Source: JANQPC01 sp039208375
Lineage (GTDB): Bacteria; Pseudomonadota; Alphaproteobacteria; Rhodobacterales; Rhodobacteraceae
Assembly: GCA_039208375.1 (NCBI GenBank)
Contig: JBCCRC010000049.1
Span: forward strand, 1-25,739
Length of the DNA stretch: 25,739 nt
Direction: 5' to 3'
In this document: in pieces, positions 8,886 to 17,845 of the stretch
How positions within the stretch are numbered: position 1 is the stretch's first letter
How the letters are laid out: every line of letters begins with the position of its first letter
Made by a program: the position numbers and the translations under genes
Notes under the pieces: generated by a model
Told to the model about the DNA's origin: nothing
The model's input: only the letters and a program-made list of their open reading frames with translations
Database searches by the model: none

Positions 8886-8978
8886 CCGTGGATCGCTTAA
8901 AACTTTTCCCAGCCGGGCCATTATTTCGTCACACTGCCCCGCCATCCCAGCGTTTGATACAACGTGGAGTGGGATGCC

Positions 8979-9542
8979 ATGGGCGGCACGATGGCCGACG
9001 GCCAACGCGATATCTTCATGGAACGCCTGGCCCGGATCGAAAAGGGCGGCGTCAACACCGTGGGCACGATGCATATCGGCCCGGCGGAGATCGAGGGCGA
9101 CAGTGGCAAGGTAAAGGTGCGCCGGAAGCGCAAACCCCTCAGTATGGCCGCGGTCGGGCGTTGGTTCATGATGCTGGTGATTGCCGGGATCGTTGGCTTT
9201 ACCTCGATGCTTTCGGGCCGCGTGGCCGCGTTTCACATGCTCAACGCCGATGTGGAAATGCCCTGGCCCCCCGATCACATCGCGCTGTACGCCGATATCT
9301 CGATCGCTTTTCTGCTGATGACGATGTTCGCCTGGGCATTCCAGTGGGGCAGCCTGCAGCGCATCGTTCTGATGGCGGGGCTTCTGAGCGTTATGCTGGG
9401 CGAGGCGGCGATGATGCGCGAGGCGCCGTTCCTGTTCGAGGCGATGTATACGCCGGAATATGTGGCCGAGGCCGTGGCAACGCCTGCGCCCCCTTCGCCA
9501 CTGGTGCAGATCGAGGATCTCGCCACGCTCGTCGGCCTCTAA
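8979..9542 (+). CDS. Hypothetical membrane protein in the suf operon
   Basis: A 187-residue protein with a charged cytoplasmic N-terminal region (residues 1-58, rich in Lys/Arg, including VKVRRKRK), then three likely membrane helices near 60-80, 100-123 and 128-146. A C-terminal tail follows with a proline-rich stretch (ATPAPPSP). I chose ATG 8979, preceded by GGAGTGGG; another ATG at 8991 is possible. I do not recognise the family. It lies 93 bases after the cupin gene and 86 bases before sufC, the largest gaps within the operon. Confidence 0.55.
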   Translation: MGGTMADGQRDIFMERLARIEKGGVNTVGTMHIGPAEIEGDSGKVKVRRKRKPLSMAAVGRWFMMLVIAGIVGFTSMLSGRVAAFHMLNADVEMPWPPDHIALYADISIAFLLMTMFAWAFQWGSLQRIVLMAGLLSVMLGEAAMMREAPFLFEAMYTPEYVAEAVATPAPPSPLVQIEDLATLVGL

Positions 9543-9628
9543 CCCAACACTTGAAATTTGTAACCTGCCTGTTCGGGGGCCGCAGCGATGCGGCGCCCGT
9601 TTCGGCATGACCTGACACGAGGTACAAG

Positions 9629-10384
9629 ATGCTTGAAATCAAAAACTTGCACGTCTCTCTTGAGGAAGAAGACAAGGCAATCCTTAAGGGTGTGAACCTC
9701 TCGGTCGAAGCCGGGAAGGTGCATGCGATCATGGGCCCGAACGGCTCTGGAAAGTCCACGCTGAGCTATGTTCTGTCCGGCCGCGATGGCTATGAGGTGA
9801 CGGATGGCAGTGCGTCGCTCGAGGGCGAAGATGTGCTTGAGATGGAACCTGAAGAGCGCGCTTCGGCGGGTCTGTTCCTCGCATTTCAATATCCCGTCGA
9901 AATTCCCGGTGTGGGCAACATGACCTTCCTGCGCACGGCGCTCAACGCCCAGCGGAAGGCACGCGGGGAAGAAGAAGTAAGCGCCGCAGATTTCCTTAAG
10001 CTGATCCGCGAAAAGGCCAAGGCGCTTAACATCGATGCCGAGATGCTGAAGCGCCCGGTGAATGTTGGCTTTTCGGGCGGCGAGAAAAAGCGCAACGAGA
10101 TTCTTCAGATGGCGGTGCTAGAGCCGAAGATGTGCATTCTGGATGAAACGGATTCCGGCCTCGATGTGGATGCAATGAAGCTGGTGTCCGAAGGCGTGAA
10201 CGCCCTGCGTGATGCTGGCCGCGGGTTCCTGGTAATAACGCACTACCAGCGCCTGCTCGATCATATCAAACCCGATGTCGTGCACATCATGGCCGATGGG
10301 CGGATTGTTAAATCCGGAGGGCCCGAGCTTGCGCTTGAAGTTGAAACCAACGGATATGCTGACATTTTGGCGGAGGTGGCGTAA
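9629..10384 (+). CDS. sufC: SufC, ABC-type ATPase of the SufBCD complex
   Basis: ATPase subunit that drives conformational change in SufBCD during cluster assembly; soluble despite its ABC fold. It has 251 residues. Walker A is GPNGSGKST (36-44), the signature is FSGGEKKRNE (148-157), Walker B is CILDETDSGLD (169-179) and the switch histidine is H205 (ITHYQRLL). The SufC-specific ETDSGLDVDAMK stretch separates it from transporter ATPases. ATG 9629 follows GAGG at the usual distance. The stop codon overlaps the sufD start as TAATG. Confidence 0.97.
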   Translation: MLEIKNLHVSLEEEDKAILKGVNLSVEAGKVHAIMGPNGSGKSTLSYVLSGRDGYEVTDGSASLEGEDVLEMEPEERASAGLFLAFQYPVEIPGVGNMTFLRTALNAQRKARGEEEVSAADFLKLIREKAKALNIDAEMLKRPVNVGFSGGEKKRNEILQMAVLEPKMCILDETDSGLDVDAMKLVSEGVNALRDAGRGFLVITHYQRLLDHIKPDVVHIMADGRIVKSGGPELALEVETNGYADILAEVA

Positions 10385-11673
10385 TGGCCCTGCCGCAAAC
10401 CAAAATCGATGCAACCGAAGCACGGTTGGCCGCGCTTGAGGTGCCGAACGGCGCGGGGTGGGCGGCGTCGGCACGCTCGGATGCGCTGGCGCGTGTACGC
10501 GCCATGGGGTTGCCGGCCCGCCGCGACGAATACTGGAAGTTCACCAACCCAGCCGATCTGATCGCACCCGCGGCAATCCCTGCGGCGCTTTTTGAGGATA
10601 CCAGTGAATCCGTCGTGTTCGGCGAGATTGATCGCCTTCGGCTTGTTTTCGTCGACGGTGTCTTCGACCCGGACCAATCCGACGATCCCGCGATGGCGGG
10701 GGTTGAAATCGATCGCCTTGCCGACGTGCAGGGCGTAGATATCCACTGGGTGCGCGATGTGTACGGCGTGCTCGAGGCGCGGGGGCAGGATCCGGTTGAG
10801 CGACCGCTGGCGGCGCTGAATACCGCCACCGCCACCGATGGCGTGCTGATCCGGGTGACAGGCAAGGCGGAGAAACCTGTGAACCTTACGTATCTGCACC
10901 GCGATACCGGATCGGATGCTACACTCCACCATGTGATCAAAGTGGAGCCCGGCGCGGAAATCACTGTGCTTGAAAACGGCCCGGCGGCAGCCCGCTTCAA
11001 CAAATGCATGGAAATCGACATCGCTGATGGTGGCACGTTCCATCACATCCGCGCCCAGGGCCGCGATCACGAGCGGCGCGCGATGACGCATATGTTCACC
11101 CGGCTGGGGCGCGAGAGCACGTACAAAAGCTTCACCCTCACGGCAAATGGCGTGATGACCCGCAACGAACAAGTAGTTGAAATCGTCGGCGATGAGGCGG
11201 TGGCCCACGTGGCGGGCGCGGCGCTTGGCGATGGCGACTTTCACCATGACGATACGGTATTCATCACGCATGATGCGGTGAATTGCGAAAGCCGCCAGGT
11301 GTTCAAAAAGGTGCTGCGGAACGGCGCGACTGGCGTGTTTCAGGGCAAGATCCTCGTGAAACCGGATGCGCAGAAAACCGATGGTTACCAGATCAGCCAA
11401 TCGCTTTTGCTAGACGACGATTCGAACTTTCTCGCCAAGCCTGAGCTAGAAATCTACGCCGATGATGTGGCGTGCTCACACGGATCAACCTCGGGCGCGA
11501 TAGATGAAACGGCGCTCTTCTACCTGCGCTCCCGCGGGGTGCCCACGGGTGAGGCGCAGGATCTTCTGGTGCTCGCATTCCTCGCCGAGGCGATCGAGGA
11601 GATTGAGGACGAGGCCATCGCCGATGACATCCGTTCACGCCTCGAAGGCTGGCTGGCGCGCCGCCGGGGGTAA
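10384..11673 (+). CDS. sufD: SufD, Fe-S assembly scaffold partner
   Basis: Forms the scaffold heterodimer with SufB and binds SufC. It has 429 residues. The diagnostic C-terminal block ACSHGSTSGAIDETALFYLRSRG carries H366, the counterpart of the E. coli SufD H360 that helps to hold the cluster. An N-terminal helical region (residues 1-50, ending in RRDEYWKFT, a common SufD motif) precedes the beta-helix core. Translation is coupled to sufC through the TAATG overlap. The large antisense open frame covering this gene is a high-GC shadow. Confidence 0.96.
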   Translation: MALPQTKIDATEARLAALEVPNGAGWAASARSDALARVRAMGLPARRDEYWKFTNPADLIAPAAIPAALFEDTSESVVFGEIDRLRLVFVDGVFDPDQSDDPAMAGVEIDRLADVQGVDIHWVRDVYGVLEARGQDPVERPLAALNTATATDGVLIRVTGKAEKPVNLTYLHRDTGSDATLHHVIKVEPGAEITVLENGPAAARFNKCMEIDIADGGTFHHIRAQGRDHERRAMTHMFTRLGRESTYKSFTLTANGVMTRNEQVVEIVGDEAVAHVAGAALGDGDFHHDDTVFITHDAVNCESRQVFKKVLRNGATGVFQGKILVKPDAQKTDGYQISQSLLLDDDSNFLAKPELEIYADDVACSHGSTSGAIDETALFYLRSRGVPTGEAQDLLVLAFLAEAIEEIEDEAIADDIRSRLEGWLARRRG

Positions 11674-11680
11674 AACACGC

Positions 11681-12178
11681 GTGAGTGTGGCGACTGATAT
11701 CGCGCGGAGCTACATCAGCCCGCGGCAGGTTCAACGCCGTCGCATGGCCGGCGGGCCGCGGGAAGACCGCGCGCTTGCGGTGCTGATGGCGGGTTGCGTG
11801 TTGATGTTTATCGCCCAGTGGCCGGGCCTTTCGCGCGCAGCCTTTATCGAGCCGACGATCCCGCTTGAAGCGCGGCTCGGCGGTGCGCTGATGGGCTGGC
11901 TCTTCATCATGCCGTTGCTGCTTTACATTCTCGCTGGGCTGACCCATGCCTTCGCGCGGCTCTTCGGCGGAAAGGGCACGTGGTATCGCGCGCGCATGGC
12001 GCTCTTCTGGGCGCTTCTGGCCGCCAGCCCGCTTTGGCTCTTCACTGGCCTCGTTGGGGGGTTCGTTGGGCCGGGTGTCGCCTTAAACCTGACCGGTCTG
12101 GCAGCAGGCCTTGCATTCCTCGTGATTTGGGGCGCAGGTCTCTGGGAAGCAGAGATGAGAGACGGAGCAGGAGCATGA
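11681..12178 (+). CDS. Polytopic membrane protein of the suf operon
   Basis: A 165-residue protein with an N-terminal basic segment (SPRQVQRRRMAGG), then about four hydrophobic helices near 30-50, 68-90, 103-125 and 133-152. The start is GTG 11681, seven bases after the sufD stop; a GTG two codons later is equally possible. The longer open frame that begins inside sufD is not used. Its stop overlaps the next ATG (ATGA). I do not recognise a named family with certainty, but size, topology and adjacency suggest a divergent relative of the YIP1-type protein encoded next. Confidence 0.6.
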   Translation: MSVATDIARSYISPRQVQRRRMAGGPREDRALAVLMAGCVLMFIAQWPGLSRAAFIEPTIPLEARLGGALMGWLFIMPLLLYILAGLTHAFARLFGGKGTWYRARMALFWALLAASPLWLFTGLVGGFVGPGVALNLTGLAAGLAFLVIWGAGLWEAEMRDGAGA

Positions 12179-12774
12179 CGCTCTCCCTCAACCAACTCCT
12201 CGCCATGGTCTGGCGCTCGATCACCGCGCCGCGCGAAGGTGCGGCCGAGGTGCTGGCGCTTGGTGTGCCGAAGCAGGCGCTGTGGCTGATCCTGCTGATC
12301 GTGGTCGTGTTGTCGATCATTCTTGCGCAACTGACCGCCCTGATCGCCGCACCTGGCGAAGTAATGATGGAGTCGATCCTCTCTAACCCCGTCGTGGCAG
12401 GCAGCATCCAGCTTGGCCTGCTGGTTGTGATCATTTTCGCGGTGTTCTGGATCGGTCGCGCCATGGGCGGCACCGGTAGCTTCGAGGAATCGATGCTGCT
12501 CATGTCTTGGCTTCAGTTCATCATGGTGTGCGTTCAGGTGGTCCAGACTGTCGCGATGATCACGCTACCGCCCCTTGCCGGCCTCATCGGGATCGCCGCG
12601 CTCGCGCTCTTTTTTTGGCTGATGACAACCTTTGTCGCTGTGCTGCACGGCTTTCGCTCTCTCGCGCAAGTCTTTGTAATGATAGTTGTTTCGGGGTTCA
12701 CGCTGGCGTTCCTTTTTTCAATGCTACTGGCGATATTCGGCTTTGAGATGCAAATGCCCACGGGGGGTGTGTGA
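12175..12774 (+). CDS. YIP1-family membrane protein
   Basis: A 199-residue integral membrane protein with five hydrophobic helices. Residues 1-30 (MTLSLNQLLAMVWRSITAPREGA) resemble the short amphipathic start that precedes the Yip1 domain. GRAMGGTGSFEESMLLMSWLQFIM (about 93-116) contains the G-G-x-G-S-F-x-x-x-L pattern typical of bacterial Yip1-domain proteins. Both boundaries are overlaps: ATGA with the previous gene and TGATG with sufS. Function in bacteria is unknown; family members are membrane proteins, so involvement in Fe-S assembly would be indirect. Confidence 0.75.
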   Translation: MTLSLNQLLAMVWRSITAPREGAAEVLALGVPKQALWLILLIVVVLSIILAQLTALIAAPGEVMMESILSNPVVAGSIQLGLLVVIIFAVFWIGRAMGGTGSFEESMLLMSWLQFIMVCVQVVQTVAMITLPPLAGLIGIAALALFFWLMTTFVAVLHGFRSLAQVFVMIVVSGFTLAFLFSMLLAIFGFEMQMPTGGV

Positions 12775-13994
12775 TGTACAATGTCACGGAGATACGCCGC
12801 GATTTTCCGATCCTATCGCGGGAGGTGAATGGCAAGCCGCTCGTTTACCTCGACAATGGTGCCTCTGCGCAGAAGCCGCAGGTGGTGATAGATGCCGTGA
12901 CGCAGGCCTATTCGATGGAATACGCCAACGTGCACCGAGGCCTGCACTACCTGTCAAACCTTGCGACCGAGAAATACGAGGCCGTGCGCGTGACCATCGC
13001 GCGCTTTCTCAACGCGAAATCGGAAAACGAGATCGTTATGAATTCGGGCACGACCGAGGGCATCAACCTTGTCGCGTACGGGTGGGCAATGCCGCGGTTC
13101 GAGCCCGGCGATGAGATCGTGCTTTCGGTCATGGAGCATCACGCCAATATCGTGCCCTGGCATTTCCTGCGCGAACGGCAGGGGGCGGTGCTGAAATGGG
13201 TGGATGTGGATGCGCGCGGCGATCTAGACGCCCAGAAGGTGATTGATGCGATCGGGCCGAAAACCAAGCTTATCGCGATCACGCACCTGTCGAATGTGCT
13301 GGGAACGAAGGTGGATGTGAGGGCCATTGCTGCCGCGGCGCGGGAACGGGGAGTCGCTGTTCTGGTGGATGGCAGCCAGGCGGCGGTGCACATGCCCGTT
13401 GATATGCAGGATCTCGGCGTCGATTTCTACGCGATCACCGGGCACAAGCTCTACGGCCCCTCTGGTTCTGGCGCGATCTGGATTGCTGAGGAGCGGCTTA
13501 GGGAGATGCGCCCTTTCATGGGTGGCGGTGACATGATCCGCGAGGTGCATAAGGAAAAGATCACCTGGGCCGATCCTCCGATGAAGTTCGAGGCGGGAAC
13601 GCCAGGGATCGTTCAGCAAATCGGCCTTGGGGCCGCGCTTGACTATATGATGAGCCTTGGCATGGAGAACATCGCCGCCCATGAGGACGGCTTGCGTGAC
13701 TATGCGCGCACCCGTCTGGATGGGCTGAACTGGCTGAATGTGCAGGGCACGAGCGCGACGAAGGCCGCGATCTTTTCGTTCACGCTTGAGGGCGCGGCCC
13801 ACGCCCATGACGTTTCAACCGTGCTCGACAAGAAAGGCGTGGCAGTGCGTGCCGGTCATCATTGTGCCGGGCCTCTTATGGACCATCTGGGCGTGAGCGC
13901 CACCTGCCGTGCCTCGTTCGGCCTTTACAACACGACGGACGAGGTGGACGTGTTGATCGATGCGCTTGAGCTCTGCCACGACCTTTTTGAATAG
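12774..13994 (+). CDS. sufS: SufS, group II cysteine desulfurase
   Basis: Mobilises sulfur from cysteine for SufBCD. It has 406 residues, the same length as E. coli SufS. The PLP lysine is K225 in ITGHKLYGPSG. The catalytic cysteine is C364 in RAGHHCAGPLM, on the short ordered loop that defines group II enzymes. H123 lies in EHHANIVPW and D199 in VDGSQA. ATG 12774 shares its A with the TGA of the previous gene; a GTG immediately upstream in frame would add one residue. It is the last gene of the operon in this window. No SufE, SufU or SufA gene follows, so the sulfur acceptor must be encoded elsewhere. Confidence 0.96.
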   Translation: MYNVTEIRRDFPILSREVNGKPLVYLDNGASAQKPQVVIDAVTQAYSMEYANVHRGLHYLSNLATEKYEAVRVTIARFLNAKSENEIVMNSGTTEGINLVAYGWAMPRFEPGDEIVLSVMEHHANIVPWHFLRERQGAVLKWVDVDARGDLDAQKVIDAIGPKTKLIAITHLSNVLGTKVDVRAIAAAARERGVAVLVDGSQAAVHMPVDMQDLGVDFYAITGHKLYGPSGSGAIWIAEERLREMRPFMGGGDMIREVHKEKITWADPPMKFEAGTPGIVQQIGLGAALDYMMSLGMENIAAHEDGLRDYARTRLDGLNWLNVQGTSATKAAIFSFTLEGAAHAHDVSTVLDKKGVAVRAGHHCAGPLMDHLGVSATCRASFGLYNTTDEVDVLIDALELCHDLFE

Positions 13995-13997
13995 CCG

Positions 13998-14026
13998 TTG
14001 CCGCGCGCTGGCACGCGCGCTATAGC
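13998..14026 (+). promoter_or_regulatory. Possible promoter of tRNA-Arg
   Basis: TTGCCG (13998-14003) and TATAGC (14021-14026) are separated by 17 bases. The -10 ends 8 bases before the mature tRNA 5' end, a suitable distance. The spacer contains GCGCGC-N6-GCGCGC (14003-14020), which could also form a hairpin. Both hexamers deviate from consensus, so this is tentative. Confidence 0.4.
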
Positions 14027-14034
14027 GGCAGCAG

Positions 14035-14111
<77 letters not shown>

Positions 14112-14142
14112 GCTCACATGACACAAAATCGGCGGGCGAGGA

Positions 14143-14910
14143 TCAGCGGTCTGCCCGATCGAGCATCAAGTGCAGGTACACCGTTACAAGTGTGCAGGCG
14201 AGGACGGGCGCAAGAACGAGCCGCGGTTCAGAGAAGAGAAACATCCGGTATTCGTTGATCATTGCACCCCATTCGGGCCGCCCGGTATCGGACGAAAGCC
14301 CGATAAAGCCGAGCGACGCCACGACGATCACGGCGCGCCCGGCATCAGCACCGGCCAGCGCGCCGATCGCAGGCCACGCGTTGGGAAGAAGGTGCCGGTG
14401 GAGCCCTGCGGCCAGCGGCGTTCCAAGCGCTTCGCTTGCGCGCCAGTACGGCTCGCCGCGCACCCGGTCAAAGAGAGCCGCTATGGTCAGCGCGTAGGGC
14501 GCCCAACTGGTGATGAGAAGCGCTGCTGCAATGGTGAAGATCCCGGCCCCGAAGAACGCCGAGAGCACGAGCGCCGTAACCAGCGTTGGCACCGCAAGTG
14601 CGGTTTCTGCAAGCCAATGGGATGCGTCGCTCAGTAGTTTGGGCCCAAGTGCAATAAGGCCGCCAGCAAAAACACCAACGCCGATCCCGCCGGCGAGAAC
14701 GATCGCAATCGCAATGAGCGATGGCACAGCCCCCCAGACAAGCCGGGTGGCCAAGTCGCGGCCCAGGTGATCGGTGCCGAGGATATGTCCACGGGACGGG
14801 CCAGCCAGGCGGTTTGTCAGGTCTACCGCATGCGGATCGCCAATTGCGTCGAGCGCCCAGAGCGCGGTCAGGGCCCCGAGGAGCGAGAAAAGGAAGGCGA
14901 GCCGGATCAT
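14143..14910 (-). CDS. ABC transporter permease, DppC/NikC type
   Basis: Inner-membrane permease of a peptide/nickel-type importer. It has 255 residues and is short for the family (about 270-300). HILGTDHLGRDLATRLVWG (about 44-62) is the DppC signature. The ATPase-coupling EAA loop is visible as EPYWRASEALGTPLAAGLHRHLLPNAW. Five hydrophobic helices are present. ATG 14910 overlaps the stop of the upstream permease (ATGA), which shows the boundary; the longer frame beginning further upstream is not used. It is the last gene of the riboswitch-led operon and ends 31 bases from the tRNA-Arg 3' end on the opposite strand. No ATP-binding gene follows. Confidence 0.88.
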   Translation of the reverse strand: MIRLAFLFSLLGALTALWALDAIGDPHAVDLTNRLAGPSRGHILGTDHLGRDLATRLVWGAVPSLIAIAIVLAGGIGVGVFAGGLIALGPKLLSDASHWLAETALAVPTLVTALVLSAFFGAGIFTIAAALLITSWAPYALTIAALFDRVRGEPYWRASEALGTPLAAGLHRHLLPNAWPAIGALAGADAGRAVIVVASLGFIGLSSDTGRPEWGAMINEYRMFLFSEPRLVLAPVLACTLVTVYLHLMLDRADR

Positions 14911-15827
14911 GTGAGCCGCGGGTCGAGCGCCCGGCGCAGACTTCGGGCCCCCAGCAGGACCAGGGCCACCCACAGCGCGACGAGCGCAATGTACGGCTGC
15001 AGGACGGCATAGTCGCGGTGCCCGACGGCCTGCACGACCCGCTCGGACACACCAGGAACCCCGAAGACGATTTCCGCTACCGCGGTGCCGCCTACAATCC
15101 ATGCCATTTCCGGTGCAAGGCCCGCGAGCAGCGTCAAAGCCCCGGCCGCGCGGCCGTGGTGCCAGAGCGCGGCCCGGATCGAGCGGCCTTTGGCCAGTGC
15201 GGTTCTAAAATAGGGGCTGCGTCGGACATCCAAGAAACCGGCCCGGGCGAGGCGGGACATCGAGCCTACGGAGAAGAGCGCCACCAGTAGTGTCGGCAGA
15301 ACAATTCGCTCCACCGGCCCACCGCCAAACGCATCGATCCATCGCAGTTGCACGCCCAGCACCCAAAGTGCCACGAGGCCTACGGCAAAGGCGGGAAGCG
15401 ATTGCCCGGCCACGGCCAAGCCGCGCGAGAGCGTGTCAACCGCTCCCTGCGGCCGAAGCGCAGCGAGATAGCCAATAAGAAATCCGCTGATAACGGCGAG
15501 GGCCATGCCGCCAAATCCGATGGCAGCGGAGTAAGGAAGGCGAGCCGCGAAGTCATCCGCGACAGGGCGCCCGGTTTGAAATGACACGCCCCAATCGAAG
15601 GTCACAAAGCCCTCAAGCCAACGCAGAAACTGTGAGGTGAGCGATCCGTCAAGTCCCCAGGCCGCACGATAGGCTGCCACAATTTCGGGCCCGGATTGGG
15701 TATTCACGTGGGAGAGAAACACCTCCACTGGATCGCCAGGCATGAGGCGGAGCAACAGGAATGCGGCGGCGACAACGGCCAGCCAAGAGAGCGTAAGCCG
15801 CCCAATGAGGCCGAATGCCGCCGCCAC
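14907..15827 (-). CDS. ABC transporter permease, DppB/NikB type
   Basis: Partner permease of the peptide/nickel importer family. It has 306 residues from GTG 15827, which lies five bases after the stop of the solute-binding gene. A longer reading from GTG 15884 would overlap that gene and is less likely. LRLMPGDPVEVFL near the N-terminus is the DppB signature (RxxPGDP). FDWGVSFQTGRPV matches the conserved DxGxSxxxxxPV motif. LALIN-like coupling residues lie near RTALAKGRSIRAALWHHG. Six helices are apparent. It is sandwiched between the binding protein and the second permease with overlapping or near-abutting boundaries. Confidence 0.88.
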   Translation of the reverse strand: MAAAFGLIGRLTLSWLAVVAAAFLLLRLMPGDPVEVFLSHVNTQSGPEIVAAYRAAWGLDGSLTSQFLRWLEGFVTFDWGVSFQTGRPVADDFAARLPYSAAIGFGGMALAVISGFLIGYLAALRPQGAVDTLSRGLAVAGQSLPAFAVGLVALWVLGVQLRWIDAFGGGPVERIVLPTLLVALFSVGSMSRLARAGFLDVRRSPYFRTALAKGRSIRAALWHHGRAAGALTLLAGLAPEMAWIVGGTAVAEIVFGVPGVSERVVQAVGHRDYAVLQPYIALVALWVALVLLGARSLRRALDPRLT

Positions 15828-15832
15828 GTAGC

Positions 15833-17320
15833 TTAATCCGTCACGACGAGGTCGGGCCGGATCACGTAGTAGTCCGAGCCCCACGGCTCATATCCGGCAA
15901 GTCTGGGCGACAGCCCCACATGCCACTCCGGGGTCACCAGAAACGAAACGGGCGCTTCGGCGGCAATTATTTCCTGCGCCTTGAGAGCTAGGTCTATCCG
16001 CCCCTCCGGATCACCTTCGGCACGCAACTCGGCGATAAGAGCGTCATACTCTGGGTTCGACCAGCCCGTGTAGTTCCGTGCGGCTCCAGTTTCGAAGAAG
16101 AGCGAAAGAAATAGGCCCGGATCGCCTGCCGGTGCCGTATGCTGCGCCCACAAGAACAAATCGAAGTCTCCGCTTCCCGCAACGTCGCTCGGGCTCTCGG
16201 TGACTTGTGTGGTTGCAGAGATTCCGAGTTCCGCCAGCGCTGCCCGCACAACGGGCTGGAACGTGACAAGATCAGGTCGTTGGGGGTAGGCGTAAAGCAC
16301 AAGCTCAAGCGGCTCGCCATCTTTGGTGCGCATGCCATCGTCGCCCAGAGCCCAACCGGCTTCGTCGAGAAGCGATGCGGCCATCTCAGGATCGTAGGGC
16401 AGGGGGCCCTCCGACGCGAAGGGGTAGCTTGCAGCGAAAGCGCCCGTTGCGGGCACGCCAGCCTGTGCCGCGGTCACCAGATCGGCACGGTTGATGGCCA
16501 TATCAACGGCGCGGCGCACCAGCGGGTCCGCCAAGGCAGGCGTGCGCGTGTTCATCCACATCATGTACTGGTAAGCAACTGGGAAGGTGACAGTTTCCCC
16601 TTCAGTCGCTTCCAACATGGCAAGTGTTTCAACGGGTAGGTTGAAGGCCATGTCCAACTCACCCGCCGCAAACGCAAGCGCAAGCGATTGGCCATCAGCG
16701 ATCCGGCGCACCGTCACGTCGCTTCGGGCGTCGGCATCGGCGTAAAAGGTGTTCGGCGTCATTTCAATTGTTGCGCCGGGCTCGAAATTCGTAACAGCGA
16801 AGGGGCCGGTGAAAATCGGCGTGTCGCCATCCATCTGGTAAACAGGGAAGGCCCATTCGGCGAGGATCGAGGGCAGGATCGTCGTGGGCTGCTCGGTGGC
16901 GACGCTGAGCGTGTCTTCATCGACGGCGGTGAACGTGAGCCGCCCCGCGGTGGCGCGGGCCGATGGGTTTGCCTCGCCGGTGCGGTTAAGGGCCGTGGCG
17001 ACGGCCTCGGCTGTGACCGGCGCGCCATCCGAAAAGAAGCGCTCGGCGGCCAATTCGATGGTCCAGGTGCCATCGTTGTTGAGGGTGGCAGAAGCGGCGA
17101 GGTTTGGCACGACCTCCCCATCGCGTGAAACGCGAAAGAGTTGCTCTCCAATGCCGTGGCTGACCAGCGCCCAGCCGTTTGAGCCCTCCGCAGGGTCAAG
17201 GCCAGAGGCAATGAATGTTTGCCCAACAGTGACGCCTTCGGCATTAGCGGCGAGTGGGGTGAGTAGGGCGCCGCTTAGCACCGCGGTGGCAATCGCTCCG
17301 GCAGCACGGAATCGTATCAT
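15833..17320 (-). CDS. ABC transporter solute-binding protein, family 5 (DppA/OppA/NikA)
   Basis: Periplasmic binding protein of 495 residues. A Sec signal (MIRFRAAGAIATAVLSGALL...) ends at A-N-A near residue 27, with no lipobox cysteine. Family-5 features include GEQLFRVSRDGEVVPNLAAS (58-77), FFSDGAPVTAEAV, TGPFAVTNFEPG and PLVRRAVDMAINRADLV. Family 5 binds peptides, nickel chelates, haem or other ligands. Here the cobalamin riboswitch upstream makes cobalt, a cobalt chelate or a corrinoid the likeliest cargo; that is inference. ATG 17320 directly abuts the TAA of the DUF1636 gene, and AGGAGAG lies about 9 bases upstream, which settles the start. Confidence 0.88.
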   Translation of the reverse strand: MIRFRAAGAIATAVLSGALLTPLAANAEGVTVGQTFIASGLDPAEGSNGWALVSHGIGEQLFRVSRDGEVVPNLAASATLNNDGTWTIELAAERFFSDGAPVTAEAVATALNRTGEANPSARATAGRLTFTAVDEDTLSVATEQPTTILPSILAEWAFPVYQMDGDTPIFTGPFAVTNFEPGATIEMTPNTFYADADARSDVTVRRIADGQSLALAFAAGELDMAFNLPVETLAMLEATEGETVTFPVAYQYMMWMNTRTPALADPLVRRAVDMAINRADLVTAAQAGVPATGAFAASYPFASEGPLPYDPEMAASLLDEAGWALGDDGMRTKDGEPLELVLYAYPQRPDLVTFQPVVRAALAELGISATTQVTESPSDVAGSGDFDLFLWAQHTAPAGDPGLFLSLFFETGAARNYTGWSNPEYDALIAELRAEGDPEGRIDLALKAQEIIAAEAPVSFLVTPEWHVGLSPRLAGYEPWGSDYYVIRPDLVVTD

Positions 17321-17845
17321 TTAGCTTTTCTCTCCTGTTTTAAAATTTGGTGCAGTTGCGTGCAGGGGTTCGATGAGATTGCTCTCAAGCCCACGCGGCG
17401 GAATGCGCCCTAGAATGCCGGCCTGAAGCACGGCGGGGCGTGTGCCCCGTGGCAAAAATCCAAGCTCTGCCTCGGCGTAGGCAGCTGCGACGGCGCGCAC
17501 GTCTTCAGCGTGGTAGGCAGGATCGAGATCACCGAAGAGGTATGTGAAGCGGCCCGGGCCTGAAAGCGCAATGGTGCAGGGCCGCTTGCATTGGCTCATG
17601 CAATTGACGCCCCGTAGACCCACGCCGCGCTGCGCCGCGCAGCTGCCTGCGAAGCCACGTGCCACGGCTTCGGCAAGTCGGCGGCCGCCGCGGCTTGATA
17701 GATCGGCATCGCGGGTTTCACGCCCATCGCGGCAGCGTAAGCAGATCGAGAGGATTAGGTTGGTATCGTCCACCCTGCCCACCTGCCGATAGTGCGGGGG
17801 CAGGTTGGGGCGGACGGCCTGAGGGCCGTGCTGACGATCAGCCAT
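17321..17845 (-). CDS. DUF1636 cysteine-rich protein (first copy)
   Basis: Small cytosolic protein of the DUF1636 family, often associated with cobalamin loci and proposed to have a thioredoxin-like [2Fe-2S] ferredoxin fold. From ATG 17845 it has 174 residues. A C-x-x-C pair (C35, C38) and the CMSQCKRPC block (C82, C86, C90), followed by TIALSGPGRFTYLFGD, are shared with the second copy at 23168. The start is uncertain. ATG 17845 has no Shine-Dalgarno site, and the first 24 residues do not look like the family. GTG 17773 is preceded by AGGTGG and would put the first cysteine at residue 11, as in the second copy. Another ATG at 17871, with a strong AGGAG, is in a different frame. The gene lies downstream of a cobalamin riboswitch and abuts the binding-protein gene. 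Confidence 0.8.
   Translation of the reverse strand: MADRQHGPQAVRPNLPPHYRQVGRVDDTNLILSICLRCRDGRETRDADLSSRGGRRLAEAVARGFAGSCAAQRGVGLRGVNCMSQCKRPCTIALSGPGRFTYLFGDLDPAYHAEDVRAVAAAYAEAELGFLPRGTRPAVLQAGILGRIPPRGLESNLIEPLHATAPNFKTGEKS

Noticed and set aside
10261..11400. A long minus-strand frame antisense to sufD (and similar antisense frames over icd, sufB, cobW and cobQ)
   Set aside because: High GC makes long antisense frames by chance. The products are rich in Arg/His/Gly with no known motif, while the sense strand encodes clear family proteins.
14003..14020. GCGCGC-N6-GCGCGC hairpin as a terminator of the suf operon
   Set aside because: No T run follows, and the sequence lies between plausible -35 and -10 elements of the tRNA.
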